This document shows positions 7,739-16,741 of a stretch of DNA of 64,000 bases, piece after piece (the stretch's first letter is position 1; each line of letters begins with the position of its first letter). The notes under the pieces are model-generated. The model saw only the letters and a program-made list of their open reading frames with translations. It was not told the origin of the DNA and did not search any database. The position numbers and the translations under genes were made by a program. This DNA is from Chryseobacterium sp. ON_d1. GTDB taxonomy: Bacteria > Bacteroidota > Bacteroidia > Flavobacteriales > Weeksellaceae. The stretch is from NCBI RefSeq assembly GCF_006829085.1, contig NZ_BJTC01000018.1, forward strand, positions 1 to 64,000, given 5' to 3'.

Positions 7739-9274
7739 CTATTGATTAATCCAGGCTTTTCTTAATGCCAGTTGTTTTGCATCGGGATGAGGTAGAGAGG
7801 TTACCTTTCCGGTAGCTTCCTCATAGTTGAAGCCTGCTTTTTCCAGATAATCTTTCAGAGGGATAGGTTGGGAGCCTTCCACATAATCCCTGAAAAATGT
7901 ACGTATTTCAGGATAAGTCATTTGGGTGATCTCATCAAACAGGTCATCATCATTGAAATATTTACCTTCTCCATACTTTTTCATGAGCATCTGCATCAGA
8001 TCCTGGGTTCCTATTTTACCCGCTGACAGTTCTCTTAATCTTATATCCAGGCATAGCCCGATTAATGCCCCTTTCTGATAAAAGTTCATGTACTGATCCT
8101 GTCTTTCCATAGAATGTTTGCTCATTTCCGTCAAAGGCAGCGTATTGTCAAACTCTTTCATACCATGGATCTTTTCTTCCAGACTTTTTTCAAAATCTTC
8201 CAGACTGATCATTTTTTGCTTGATAGGCATATGGATGGTGGCATATTCGGTCATCCCTTCATACAGCCACAGATGTTTGGACATCACAGGATTCAGAAAA
8301 TCATAATGCTGAATTTCTCCTGAATGAATGTTGAGTGGTGTAATGACATGAAAAAACTCATGGGAAGCCACTCTGTTCAAAGCATTGGGAAGAAATTTCA
8401 TACTCCCGGAACGGTACAGACAGACTGTAGAGTGGGAGTGTTCCAGCCCGTCTCCCAAAAAACCATTCTCATGGGAAGATTCGTAATAAATCAGGAATGC
8501 ATATTTGTTGACCGGGAATGTTCCGCCAAGGTAAGCCTGTTGATTTTTCAGAATGTTCTCTATTTCATGGGCTATTGTTTTGGAATAATGTTTTTCCTTT
8601 TTATTATAGAATGATACAAGTACTTTGGTGTGGCCTATTTTAAGCCATGTAGTGTCCGGAACAGAATATAAGACAGGAGAATCTACCAATTCCCGGTAAT
8701 TTTTTGCCCAAACCATATCCGTCGTTTTATTTTTCTGTTGATAATCTAAAGCGGAGGAAGCATAGAAATCCTTATTTTTTGTTATGGTAATCTGATAAGG
8801 GATATCTTTCATTTCTTCAAAGTATCCCAATAAAGAATTATAATTGATAACACAAACGCTGTCTTTTATAAACATGCTGCCGGCAGATCTGGCTTCATGG
8901 GATTCCTTTTCCAGGGAGTCCCATCCGTCAGCTACCTGATAAGATATTTTCTTTACACGGTTAAGATCATGTACCATCCAGCTGTTTTTATCAAGCCGCT
9001 CAGTGAAGACTTTTTTGCCGTTTTTATCAGTGGCTGTGAAGTGAGAAACATATTGGCCGAAGTTCATCGCCTGATAAAATCCGGGAACCAGTTTGGGAAT
9101 AATAAATTTACCTTGCTTAAGGTTATTTTTTGGAGGAGAAAAAGAAACCCTGACTTCATCATTGGACATATGAAGCAGATCTATAGTGTATTCGTAATTT
9201 TTCTTTGATGTTTGGGCCATCATCACGTTGGGCAGTATAATGATCACGAAAAATAGCTTTATAAGAATGTTCAT
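7739..9274 (-). CDS. M61 family glycyl aminopeptidase-like metallopeptidase
   Basis: The 511-residue protein has a signal peptide (MNILIKLFFVIIILPNVMMA), an N-terminal beta-rich domain and a gluzincin zinc site HEFFH at residues 305-309. The third ligand is probably Glu339 in WLYEGMTEY. This pattern is typical of M61 peptidases, although the C-terminal PDZ domain is not obvious here. The product is probably periplasmic. It stands alone on the minus strand between the AIM24 gene and the salvage operon. Confidence 0.87.
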   Translation of the reverse strand: MNILIKLFFVIIILPNVMMAQTSKKNYEYTIDLLHMSNDEVRVSFSPPKNNLKQGKFIIPKLVPGFYQAMNFGQYVSHFTATDKNGKKVFTERLDKNSWMVHDLNRVKKISYQVADGWDSLEKESHEARSAGSMFIKDSVCVINYNSLLGYFEEMKDIPYQITITKNKDFYASSALDYQQKNKTTDMVWAKNYRELVDSPVLYSVPDTTWLKIGHTKVLVSFYNKKEKHYSKTIAHEIENILKNQQAYLGGTFPVNKYAFLIYYESSHENGFLGDGLEHSHSTVCLYRSGSMKFLPNALNRVASHEFFHVITPLNIHSGEIQHYDFLNPVMSKHLWLYEGMTEYATIHMPIKQKMISLEDFEKSLEEKIHGMKEFDNTLPLTEMSKHSMERQDQYMNFYQKGALIGLCLDIRLRELSAGKIGTQDLMQMLMKKYGEGKYFNDDDLFDEITQMTYPEIRTFFRDYVEGSQPIPLKDYLEKAGFNYEEATGKVTSLPHPDAKQLALRKAWINQ

Positions 9275-9331
9275 CAGCTGTCATTTTAATTATTACGAAA
9301 ACACATTAAGTCACTTCTAAATCCGTATATT

Positions 9332-10024
9332 CTATTTTTCCATATAATATACCTCTTCATATGGCTGAATCAGTACCCATCCGTGCCCTGAAAATTTCAT
9401 CTGAAACTCTTCCCCGCTTCCTCTGCCGATAAGACTTTTAAAAGAAACATTGGTTTTAAGTTCCGGACTTAGGTTGCCAGACCATGCAACGGTTGCATTA
9501 GGATCTGTGAATACCGGAGTCTCCGGAGTCACAAGTAAAGTCAATGGGTCTCCGTGGGTAGTAATGGCAATATGGCCTGTTCCGGAAAGTTTCACCTGAA
9601 AAAGTCCGCCGGACATCATTCCTGCAATACTTTTCAGCATGGTAATATCACTTTTTACGCTTTGTTCGTGGGCCAGAACATCATTTCCGTTTACACAAAC
9701 CGATTCATTATTCAGATAAAGAATACGGACCTTTTTCCCGGAATCTGCCACATATAATTTTCCGGTTCCTTCCGCTTTCATTAATCTGGCTCCTTCACCA
9801 CTGATGGCTTTTTTCAGAAGATTGCCAATTCCTCCGGCCAGCATTCCCTGCCTTTCAAAATTGATATTCCCCACATAGCTTACCATACTTCCTCTTTTGG
9901 TCCATACCGCCTGATGATTAAGATTGATTTCCAGAAGGTGTTTGGTTTCCAGTTCAAAATAATCCCTTTGCTGTGGATTTTCTTTGGTTTCGCTGATAAA
10001 TGCTTCTATTGAATATTTACTCAT
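9332..10024 (-). CDS. AIM24 family protein
   Basis: The 230-residue protein matches the AIM24/TIGR00266 beta-barrel family: VWTKRGSMVSYVGNINFE near residue 45, GEGARLMKAEGTGKLYVAD near residue 80 and the closing GSGEEFQMKFSGHGWVLIQP. The biochemical role of bacterial members is unknown; a yeast relative acts in mitochondrial inner-membrane organisation. No signal peptide is present, so it is cytoplasmic. It lies 57 nt upstream of the M61 gene and could be cotranscribed with it. Confidence 0.88.
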   Translation of the reverse strand: MSKYSIEAFISETKENPQQRDYFELETKHLLEINLNHQAVWTKRGSMVSYVGNINFERQGMLAGGIGNLLKKAISGEGARLMKAEGTGKLYVADSGKKVRILYLNNESVCVNGNDVLAHEQSVKSDITMLKSIAGMMSGGLFQVKLSGTGHIAITTHGDPLTLLVTPETPVFTDPNATVAWSGNLSPELKTNVSFKSLIGRGSGEEFQMKFSGHGWVLIQPYEEVYYMEK

Positions 10025-10054
10025 AATTATTTTGTTAAAGGTGTTTTTATAAAG

Positions 10055-10530
10055 TTAGTGTTTCGATTTGTCGAACTTATACTCTCTTTTGTTACTTTTA
10101 GGATTCAAATCCACAAATTCATAGTCTTCAAAATTGGCAAGTCTGGCTTTGAACATTTCTGTTGCTTTTTCTACTGACCAGGTTTTAGGATAGTGAAAAC
10201 CTTCGAATTCGAAATTGAAAATCTCTGCTTTGAAATCAAATTTTTAATCAAGATTGCTCATTCCGATTCCTCTCTGTTCACCCCAGTAGCTGGAAGATAG
10301 TGTACAGTTATGATAATTTCTCTACACTATTTTGGGGTTCCAGTCAGACAGGTTTCGTCTTCTTCCTCATTATTTTCATCATCATTGGCATAGTAATTTT
10401 CGGTTTTCAAATAAAAATCCAACCAGATATATCCATACTCATCAATGCGCCCACTCCAGTTGAATATTTCAATTTTATGACCGTTAGGATACGGATTATC
10501 AGTGAAATATATTTTACTTGTATTTTCCAT
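10055..10530 (-). pseudogene. Decayed gene: frameshift plus two in-frame stops
   Basis: The start (MENTSKIYFTDNPYPNG) is intact from 10530 to a TAG at 10327-10329. The continuation, IV*RNYHNCTLSSSYWGEQ, is in a different frame and carries a TAG where a Trp codon would fit. A further TAA occurs at 10244-10246 (MSNLD*KFDFKAE), and the frame then runs to a natural stop at 10055. Read through these defects, the parts join into one acidic protein of about 158 residues, so one lost base and two nonsense changes have inactivated it. I do not recognise the family. The plus-strand frame across it is a shadow. Confidence 0.75.
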
Positions 10531-10619
10531 ACTGTTTATTTTAATTTCCTGAAAATACTCTTTTTAAGCTTTGAAAAGGCCGATAAAACCATGGTTTTAT
10601 ATTTGATTGTAAATAATAC

Positions 10620-10651
10620 TTGACAAAGGGGTATTCAATGTCGTATATTTG
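10620..10651 (+). promoter_or_regulatory. Promoter of queA (TTG-N21-TATATTTG)
   Basis: TTG at 10620-10622 and TATATTTG at 10644-10651 are 21 nt apart, which fits the Bacteroidetes sigma-ABfr consensus exactly. The start codon is 55 nt downstream. The leader contains the inverted pair AATTACA / TGTAATT at about 10661-10676. Confidence 0.85.
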
Positions 10652-10706
10652 CACTCCGAAAATTACACCTTGTAATTTCAGTAATTTTTAAACCGTAATT
10701 TAAAAA

Positions 10707-11756
10707 ATGAAAACATCAGATTTTAATTTTGACCTTCCTGCGGAATTATTGGCAGAACACCCATCAGAGCACAGAGACGAAGCGAGACTAATGGTACTTG
10801 ATAGAAAAACAGAAACTATCGAGCATAAATTATTCAAGGATGTAGTGGATTATTTTGATGAAGATGATTTGTTTATCTTCAACAATACTAAAGTTTTCCC
10901 TGCACGTCTTTACGGAAACAAAGAAAAAACCGGTGCTAAAATTGAAGTTTTCTTATTAAGAGAGCTTGATAAAGAAACCAGAGTTTGGGATGTTTTGGTA
11001 GATCCTGCAAGAAAAATCAGAATTGGTAACAAATTATTCTTCACTGAAGATGAGTCTTTGGTAGCGGAAGTTATCGACAATACCACTTCAAGAGGAAGAA
11101 CATTAAGATTCCTGTTCGACGGGTCTTACGAAGAATTCAGAGCGAAATTAAAAGAATTGGGAGAAACTCCACTTCCGAAATATATCAAAAGAGCGGTAGA
11201 GCCGGAAGATGCAGAAAGATATCAGACAATCTATGCAAAAGTAGAAGGAGCGGTAGCTGCCCCTACAGCAGGTCTTCACTTCTCTAAGCATTTGATGAAG
11301 AGACTGGAGATCAAAGGGATCAACTTTGCTGAAGTTACCCTTCACGTAGGATTGGGAACATTCAATCCGATTGAAGTAGAAGATCTTTCCAAGCATAAAA
11401 TGGAATCTGAGGAGATCATCATTGATGAGAAGAACGCTGCCATTATCAATAAAGCAGTAGAATCTCACAGAAGAGTTTGTGCAGTAGGTACCACTACCAT
11501 GAGAGCATTGGAAACGTCTGTTTCTTCAAACAAAAAAATCTCTGCTTTCAACGGATGGACTAACAAATTCATTTATCCGCCTCACGATTTCGGAGTTGCC
11601 AACTCAATGATCACCAACTTCCATACACCAAAGTCTACTTTGATCATGATGATTGCTGCGTTTGCCGGAAGAGATTTCGTAATGCATGCCTATGAAGAAG
11701 CCGTAAAAGAAAAGTATAAATTCTATTCTTACGGTGACGCAATGTTAATTCTATAA
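10707..11756 (+). CDS. queA: S-adenosylmethionine:tRNA ribosyltransferase-isomerase
   Basis: The 349-residue protein matches QueA over its length. Visible conserved stretches include LIAEHPSEHRDEARLMVL-like text near the N-terminus, FNNTKVFPARLYGNK, VAAPTAGLHFSKHL (residues about 185-198), VTLHVGLGTFNPIEV and NFHTPKSTLIMMIAAFAG. QueA moves the ribosyl part of SAM to preQ1 in tRNA to form epoxyqueuosine. It has its own strong promoter. The stop codon is 9 nt before the inverted repeat that encloses the four-helix-bundle gene. Confidence 0.97.
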   Translation: MKTSDFNFDLPAELLAEHPSEHRDEARLMVLDRKTETIEHKLFKDVVDYFDEDDLFIFNNTKVFPARLYGNKEKTGAKIEVFLLRELDKETRVWDVLVDPARKIRIGNKLFFTEDESLVAEVIDNTTSRGRTLRFLFDGSYEEFRAKLKELGETPLPKYIKRAVEPEDAERYQTIYAKVEGAVAAPTAGLHFSKHLMKRLEIKGINFAEVTLHVGLGTFNPIEVEDLSKHKMESEEIIIDEKNAAIINKAVESHRRVCAVGTTTMRALETSVSSNKKISAFNGWTNKFIYPPHDFGVANSMITNFHTPKSTLIMMIAAFAGRDFVMHAYEEAVKEKYKFYSYGDAMLIL

Positions 11757-11765
11757 AAAAAGTAA

Positions 11766-12171
11766 AAAGAGCCAAGTTAAAGGTAATACAAGTAGAAGTG
11801 AGACAAAATGATTTGCTTATAAGAACTTTTACATTTGGAGTTGATTGTCTTAAATTTTTAAGAACGCTTCCCAATGATTCTGAAAGTAAATTAATTAGAT
11901 TTCAGCTCGGAAAATCAGCTACTTCAATAGGCGCTAATTATGAAGAATCCCAGGCAGGATCTTCTAAAGCAGATTTTAAAAATAAAGTAAAAATTGCTTT
12001 AAGAGAAGCTAGAGAAAGTCATTTCTGGCTTCGGGTTTTAGAAGAATTAGATGGTTATGATTCTGAGGAATTTAAAGCTTTATTGAATGAAAGTAACGAA
12101 TTGAAAAACATTTTGGCTGCAATAGTTAACAATACTAAACTTTAAACCTTTTACTTTTAACTTGGCTCTTT
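11766..12171. mobile_element. Inverted-repeat-bounded unit carrying a four-helix-bundle gene (IVS-like)
   Basis: Two 21-bp arms, 11766-11786 (starting AAAGAGCCAAGTTAAAGGT) and 12151-12171 (ending TTTTAACTTGGCTCTTT), are inverse copies with one mismatch. They enclose just one gene, a homologue of the protein encoded in 23S rRNA intervening sequences. The unit sits between the queA stop and the rlmN start with 9 and 6 nt to spare. In rRNA, IVS ends pair to form an RNase III-cut stem, and this transcript could fold the same way. No target duplication is obvious. Mobility is inference. Confidence 0.6.
11798..12145 (+). CDS. Four helix bundle protein (23S rRNA intervening-sequence protein family)
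   Basis: The 115-residue product has the family hallmarks: LLIRTFTFGVDCLKFLRTL at the start, FQLGKSATSIGANYEESQAG in the middle and ALREARESHFWLRVLEEL in the third helix. Proteins of this family are encoded within rRNA intervening sequences in Leptospira and Coxiella and are widespread in Bacteroidetes; their function is not established. No ATG is available, so the start is GTG at 11798. The gene is entirely inside a 21-bp inverted repeat. Confidence 0.88.
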   Translation: MRQNDLLIRTFTFGVDCLKFLRTLPNDSESKLIRFQLGKSATSIGANYEESQAGSSKADFKNKVKIALREARESHFWLRVLEELDGYDSEEFKALLNESNELKNILAAIVNNTKL

Positions 12172-12177
12172 AATATT

Positions 12178-13212
12178 ATGAAAGATATCCGTACATTATC
12201 ATTAGACCAGCTTAAAGACTACTTTCTGTCTTTAGGAGAAAAGCCGTTCCGTGCGAAGCAGGTCTATGACTGGCTGTGGAGCAAAAACCTCCATTCGATT
12301 GACGAAATGACGAATCTTTCCAAATCACTTCGGGAGAAAATTTCGGAAGAATACACCATTAATCCTGTTTCCGTAGATCTTCTTCAGAAAAGCTTTGACG
12401 GAACCATCAAAAACGGCGTGAAACTTCATGATGGACTGCTGGTGGAATCGGTTCTTATTCCTACAGAAACAAGAACTACAGCCTGTGTCTCTTCACAGGT
12501 AGGATGCTCATTAAACTGCGAATTCTGTGCTACAGCCAAACTGAAAAGAATGAGAAATCTTGAAGTTGCTGAAATTGTAGATCAGGTTGCCCTGATTGAC
12601 AGCCAGAGCAGAATGTATTTCGAAAGACCGCTTTCCAATATAGTATTTATGGGAATGGGGGAGCCGATGATGAATTACAAAAATGTGGTGGAGGCCATCA
12701 GAAAAATTACCCAGCCGGAAGGATTGGGAATGTCTCCGAGAAGAATTACTGTCTCTACATCAGGTATTCCTAAGATGATCAAAATGCTGGCAGATGATGA
12801 GCTGCGGGTGAAACTGGCTTTATCCCTTCACTCAGCCATCGAATCCAAACGTAATGAGATTATGCCTTTCTCTGATAAATTCCCGCTGACAGATATTATG
12901 GAGGCTCTTCAGTACTGGTATCAGAAGACAGGTTCTGTTATCACTTTTGAATACTGTGTATGGAAAGGGATCAACGATGGCGATGAAGATATCAAAGCTT
13001 TAATCAGATACTGTAAACAGGTTCCTTCCAAAGTAAACCTGATTCAATATAACCCGATAGGGGATGGAAAGTATGACCAATGCAATAAACAGGCGGAAGA
13101 AAATTATATCCGTCAGCTTGAAAATGCAGGGATTACCGTAATGGTCAGAAGAAGCCGTGGAGGGGATATTGATGCGGCCTGCGGACAGCTGGCCAACAAA
13201 ACAGCAGATTAA
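12178..13212 (+). CDS. rlmN: Dual-specificity 23S rRNA/tRNA A2503/A37 C2-methyltransferase
   Basis: The 344-residue radical SAM protein has the cluster motif CSLNCEFC (Cys110, Cys114, Cys117), the MGMGEPMMNY motif, and the C-terminal catalytic Cys335 in DIDAACGQL. RlmN methylates C2 of A2503 in 23S rRNA and A37 in some tRNAs. Length and layout are standard. Its ATG lies 6 nt after the right arm of the inverted repeat and no promoter box is seen in that gap, so it probably depends on transcription from the queA promoter through the four-helix-bundle unit. Confidence 0.96.
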   Translation: MKDIRTLSLDQLKDYFLSLGEKPFRAKQVYDWLWSKNLHSIDEMTNLSKSLREKISEEYTINPVSVDLLQKSFDGTIKNGVKLHDGLLVESVLIPTETRTTACVSSQVGCSLNCEFCATAKLKRMRNLEVAEIVDQVALIDSQSRMYFERPLSNIVFMGMGEPMMNYKNVVEAIRKITQPEGLGMSPRRITVSTSGIPKMIKMLADDELRVKLALSLHSAIESKRNEIMPFSDKFPLTDIMEALQYWYQKTGSVITFEYCVWKGINDGDEDIKALIRYCKQVPSKVNLIQYNPIGDGKYDQCNKQAEENYIRQLENAGITVMVRRSRGGDIDAACGQLANKTAD

Positions 13213-13286
13213 AATTTCCTTAAAAAAAACCAAAAATTTCCTTAAAACATAGGTTAAAACCCTACCTTTGCACAAATTATTTTGTG

Positions 13287-14237
13287 ATGATGGATTTTCT
13301 TATGAGCGAGGACGGGCTGGAAAATGTGTATGCATGGGCTATCCCTTTGCATGCTACTGTTATCTTAGCTGAAATGATTTACAGCCACGTTTCAGAAGCT
13401 AAATTGTATAGTGGAAAAGATCTTGCTACCAATATTTATCTGGCATTGATGAACTTTGGACTGGACCTTATCATGAAGGCGTTTGCCATGGGGGTGATGT
13501 TTTTCTTTTATCACCACAGGATTTTCTCATGGGATCTTAGTATCTGGTATCTGCTGGCCTGTTTTGTAATCACAGACTTTGCTTATTATGTGCTGCACTA
13601 TGTGGACCATCGTTCCAGAGCATTCTGGGCAGTTCATATTACGCATCACAGTTCAGAATATTTTAACCTGACAACAGGATTCAGAAGTCCTGTATTGCAG
13701 CCGCTTTACAGGTACTTATATTTCTCACCGCTTGCATTTTTAGGATTCAATCCGTGGCATATTATGGTTGCTTACGCGATCGGACAAGTGTATGGAACGT
13801 GGGTACACACGCAGACTGTGAAGAGTATGGGATTTTTGGAACATATTCTGGTCACTCCTTCCCATCACCGTGTACACCATGCATGTAATGTAAAATATCT
13901 GGATAAGAATATGGGAATGTGCCTGATTATCTGGGATAAAATATTTGGAACCTTTCAAAAAGAAGACCCCAATGTTCCTGTGAAATATGGGATCTATCCC
14001 AAAATGCCGGATAACAGACCAGACACCGTTCTTTTTTATGAATGGAGAAAAATCTGGAAAGACCTTAAGCAGCCTGGTTTAAAATTCACAGACAGGATCA
14101 ATTATATTTTCAATTCACCGGGATGGAGACACGATGGGACAGGAAAAACAGTAAGACAATACCAGAAAGAGTATTTTGCAAGACAGGCGAAAAAGAAAGA
14201 ACAACAGCAAAATCAGAAAGAGCAGAAAACGGCTTAA
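13287..14237 (+). CDS. Sterol desaturase / fatty acid hydroxylase family membrane protein
   Basis: The protein (about 316 residues) has several membrane segments and the histidine clusters of the di-iron hydroxylase superfamily: HYVDH, HITHH near residue 115 and HHRVHH near residue 195. Such enzymes hydroxylate or desaturate lipid tails in membranes. The last 30 residues are Lys/Gln-rich and hydrophilic. A TACCTTTG box at 13263-13270 lies 16 nt before the start. ATG 13287 is preferred over the GTG at 13284. The lipid substrate is not readable. Confidence 0.88.
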   Translation: MMDFLMSEDGLENVYAWAIPLHATVILAEMIYSHVSEAKLYSGKDLATNIYLALMNFGLDLIMKAFAMGVMFFFYHHRIFSWDLSIWYLLACFVITDFAYYVLHYVDHRSRAFWAVHITHHSSEYFNLTTGFRSPVLQPLYRYLYFSPLAFLGFNPWHIMVAYAIGQVYGTWVHTQTVKSMGFLEHILVTPSHHRVHHACNVKYLDKNMGMCLIIWDKIFGTFQKEDPNVPVKYGIYPKMPDNRPDTVLFYEWRKIWKDLKQPGLKFTDRINYIFNSPGWRHDGTGKTVRQYQKEYFARQAKKKEQQQNQKEQKTA

Positions 14238-14268
14238 CTTCTGATTTAAAATCAATAGAAATCTAAGG

Positions 14269-14302
14269 GAAAAACGGGCTATTTTGGTCCGTTTTTCTAT
14301 TT
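14269..14302 (+). terminator. Terminator of the sterol desaturase-like gene
   Basis: GAAAAACGG (14269-14277) pairs with CCGTTTTTC (14289-14297), followed by TATTTTT. The remaining 225 nt to the next gene is AT-rich with no feature recognised apart from the box at 14515. Confidence 0.75.
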
Positions 14303-14526
14303 TTAGAATAGAGAGTAAAACAGTAACACAGAAAAATTAAGATATAATAAGTAAAGACCTTGGCTAAGTGAAACTCCTTTGTGATCATAAAATCTTCACG
14401 AGTAATTAAAAATCCTTACGTCATTAGCATTAAAAAATAACCTCTCCTAATCCCAGAATATTAAACCTGTATCCCGTAATTCAAAACTTCGCACCCAACT
14501 CGCAATAAAAAACCTATTTTTGTCTT

Positions 14527-15435
14527 ATGAAAAAACTTTTTCTGATTATTGCTTTTTTCGTTGTTCAATCTGCCTTTTCCCAACGGACAGAATTTCTGAA
14601 AATAAAAAAATACAGAGTAGGTTATCTTGACGATAAAATTGAAGAGACTTCCGGACTGAATATTTTAAACGGAAAGCTGTATACATTCAACGACAGCGGA
14701 AATCCGGCTGAGCTTTTTGAAATTGATAAAAAGAGTGGTGAAATCATCAGAACACTGAAAACCAATTTAGTCAATACAGATTGGGAAGCCTTAACCAACG
14801 ATGGTGAAAATTTTTATATCGGAGATTTCGGAAACAATACAGGAACAAGAAAGGATCTGATGATTTACAAAGTTCCTTACGAACGTCTTGATGAATCTAA
14901 TGCCATTAAAATTCCAGGTTCAGAAAGGGCTTTCGATGGAACGAAAATTCTGTTTTATTATCCCGAACAGACTGAGTTTATTTCTAAAAATACAAAGAAC
15001 GACTTCGATGCGGAAGCCATGATTTATCTGAATGGAAAGCTGCACATATTTACCAAAGAATGGGCCTCAAAAGCAACCTCTCATTATATCGTAGATCCTG
15101 AAATTTCAGAATTACAGAAAGCAGAAAAAATAGAGACTTATAAAACAGGCTTTGTCGTAACAGATGCTTCTTATTTTGATAAAAAGCTTTATTTGGTGGG
15201 CTATACCAAAAAAACAGAGGTCTTTTTAGATATCTTTACAGAAACCGGACCGGGAGTATTCTTCAAAGAGAAGCCTAAGCATTATTATCTGGGAACGGCA
15301 CTTGCACTAAGCCAGATTGAGGGAATAAGCGTAGATGAATCGGGAATTTATATATCAGGAGAAAGATTCAGATCTCCATTGGGAACTGCAAAACCTTCAT
15401 TTTATTTTATTCCGAAAGATCAACTCAAAGATTAA
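14527..15435 (+). CDS. Secreted protein of unknown function, beta-propeller-like
   Basis: The 302-residue protein starts with a clear signal peptide (MKKLFLIIAFFVVQSAFSQ). Motifs include EETSGLNILNGKLYTFNDSG, DWEALTNDGENFYIGDFGNN and QIEGISVDESGIYISGE, a spacing that suggests repeated beta-propeller blades. It resembles a family of secreted Bacteroidetes proteins without assigned function. A TATTTTTG box at 14515-14522 ends 4 nt before the ATG, so the mRNA may be leaderless. The next gene follows after 72 nt. Confidence 0.7.
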   Translation: MKKLFLIIAFFVVQSAFSQRTEFLKIKKYRVGYLDDKIEETSGLNILNGKLYTFNDSGNPAELFEIDKKSGEIIRTLKTNLVNTDWEALTNDGENFYIGDFGNNTGTRKDLMIYKVPYERLDESNAIKIPGSERAFDGTKILFYYPEQTEFISKNTKNDFDAEAMIYLNGKLHIFTKEWASKATSHYIVDPEISELQKAEKIETYKTGFVVTDASYFDKKLYLVGYTKKTEVFLDIFTETGPGVFFKEKPKHYYLGTALALSQIEGISVDESGIYISGERFRSPLGTAKPSFYFIPKDQLKD

Positions 15436-15507
15436 TTTTACCTTAAAATTGAGCGAAAAAAATTATCTTTGTGAGAATTAATAATTATTCACCCAGCATC
15501 GCAGATT

Positions 15508-16485
15508 GTGGCAAACATTGTAGAAGAGATTAAACGACCGATCAATGATGAAATGAAACTTTTTGAACAGAAGTTTTATGAATCAATGCAGAGTAAAGTA
15601 GCTTTATTGGATAAAGTAACCCGTTTTATTGTAACCACCAAAGGAAAACAGATGCGTCCTATGTTTGTGTTTCTTTGTGCCAAACTTGTGGGTGAAGTAA
15701 CGGAAAAGACATACCGTGGAGCTTCTATGATTGAGCTGATTCATACCGCCACGCTGGTACATGATGATGTGGTGGATGAAAGTTTTAAGCGTCGCAATTT
15801 CTTTTCAATCAATGCTTTGTGGAAAAATAAAATTGCAGTTTTGGTAGGTGATTATCTGTTGTCAAAATCTGTATTATTATCTACTGACCATAAAGATTAT
15901 GATTTGCTGGGAGTGATTTCCAGAACCATCCGCGAAATGTCCGAAGGAGAGCTCCTTCAGTTGGAAAAAGCCAGAAAACTTGATATTACCGAAGATGTTT
16001 ACTATGAAATTATCCGTCAGAAAACAGCCACACTGATTGCAGCATGCTGTGAGATAGGCGTTCTTTCCAACAATGCGGATGAAGCTTTAGCCAAAAAGAT
16101 GATGGATTTCGGCACCTTTACAGGAATGGCATTCCAGATCAAAGATGACCTTTTCGACTATTTAAGTTCAAATGTGATCGGGAAGCCGGTAGGAATTGAT
16201 ATTAAAGAACAGAAAATGACGCTGCCTTTAATTCATACTCTGAAGACAGCGAACGAAAAGGATAGAAAGTATTATTTTGATACGATAAAACGCTATAATA
16301 ATAATCCAAAAAGGGTAAAAGAGCTTATTGAATTTGTTAAAAGCTCCGGAGGATTAGAATATGCCGTTACGGTCATGAAAGATTTCCAACAGAAAGCAAA
16401 AAATATCCTGAATGAATTTCCGGATTCTGAGGCAAGAAAATCATTGCATATTATGCTGGATTATGTCATTGAAAGAAAATTCTGA
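15508..16485 (+). CDS. Polyprenyl diphosphate synthase (trans-isoprenyl type)
   Basis: The 325-residue protein carries both aspartate-rich motifs of trans-prenyltransferases: DDVVD at 86-90 (after HTATLVH) and DDLFD at 213-217. GKQMRP near residue 46 is the usual substrate-binding segment. It makes a long-chain polyprenyl diphosphate, most likely for the menaquinone side chain; the chain length cannot be read. The start is GTG at 15508, as no ATG lies nearby. A TATCTTTG box at 15464-15471 may be its promoter. Confidence 0.93.
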   Translation: MANIVEEIKRPINDEMKLFEQKFYESMQSKVALLDKVTRFIVTTKGKQMRPMFVFLCAKLVGEVTEKTYRGASMIELIHTATLVHDDVVDESFKRRNFFSINALWKNKIAVLVGDYLLSKSVLLSTDHKDYDLLGVISRTIREMSEGELLQLEKARKLDITEDVYYEIIRQKTATLIAACCEIGVLSNNADEALAKKMMDFGTFTGMAFQIKDDLFDYLSSNVIGKPVGIDIKEQKMTLPLIHTLKTANEKDRKYYFDTIKRYNNNPKRVKELIEFVKSSGGLEYAVTVMKDFQQKAKNILNEFPDSEARKSLHIMLDYVIERKF

Positions 16486-16741
16486 CATAAATATTCTTTT
16501 GTTATTCCCAGTTTTTTTCTCTTATTTCTTTTTAAGCCTGCATAAATATGGTGTCCTTATGGTTGGGAAGAAAATCATCTTAACTTTCAATAATTCAATG
16601 AGTTGTGATTAGTTGATTTTTTTTATCCGGTAAATTGCTGTGAACTAATATTTTGCATAATTCAAATAAAGTGCTTGTTAATAATTCATTGGTTTTCAAT
16701 ATAATTTTTGTTTATTTGTCATAACAAAAAAACAACAAATA

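Noticed and set aside
10300..10623. Plus-strand 107-codon frame over the decayed gene
   Set aside because: A hydrophobic shadow of the minus-strand pseudogene that also overlaps the queA promoter.
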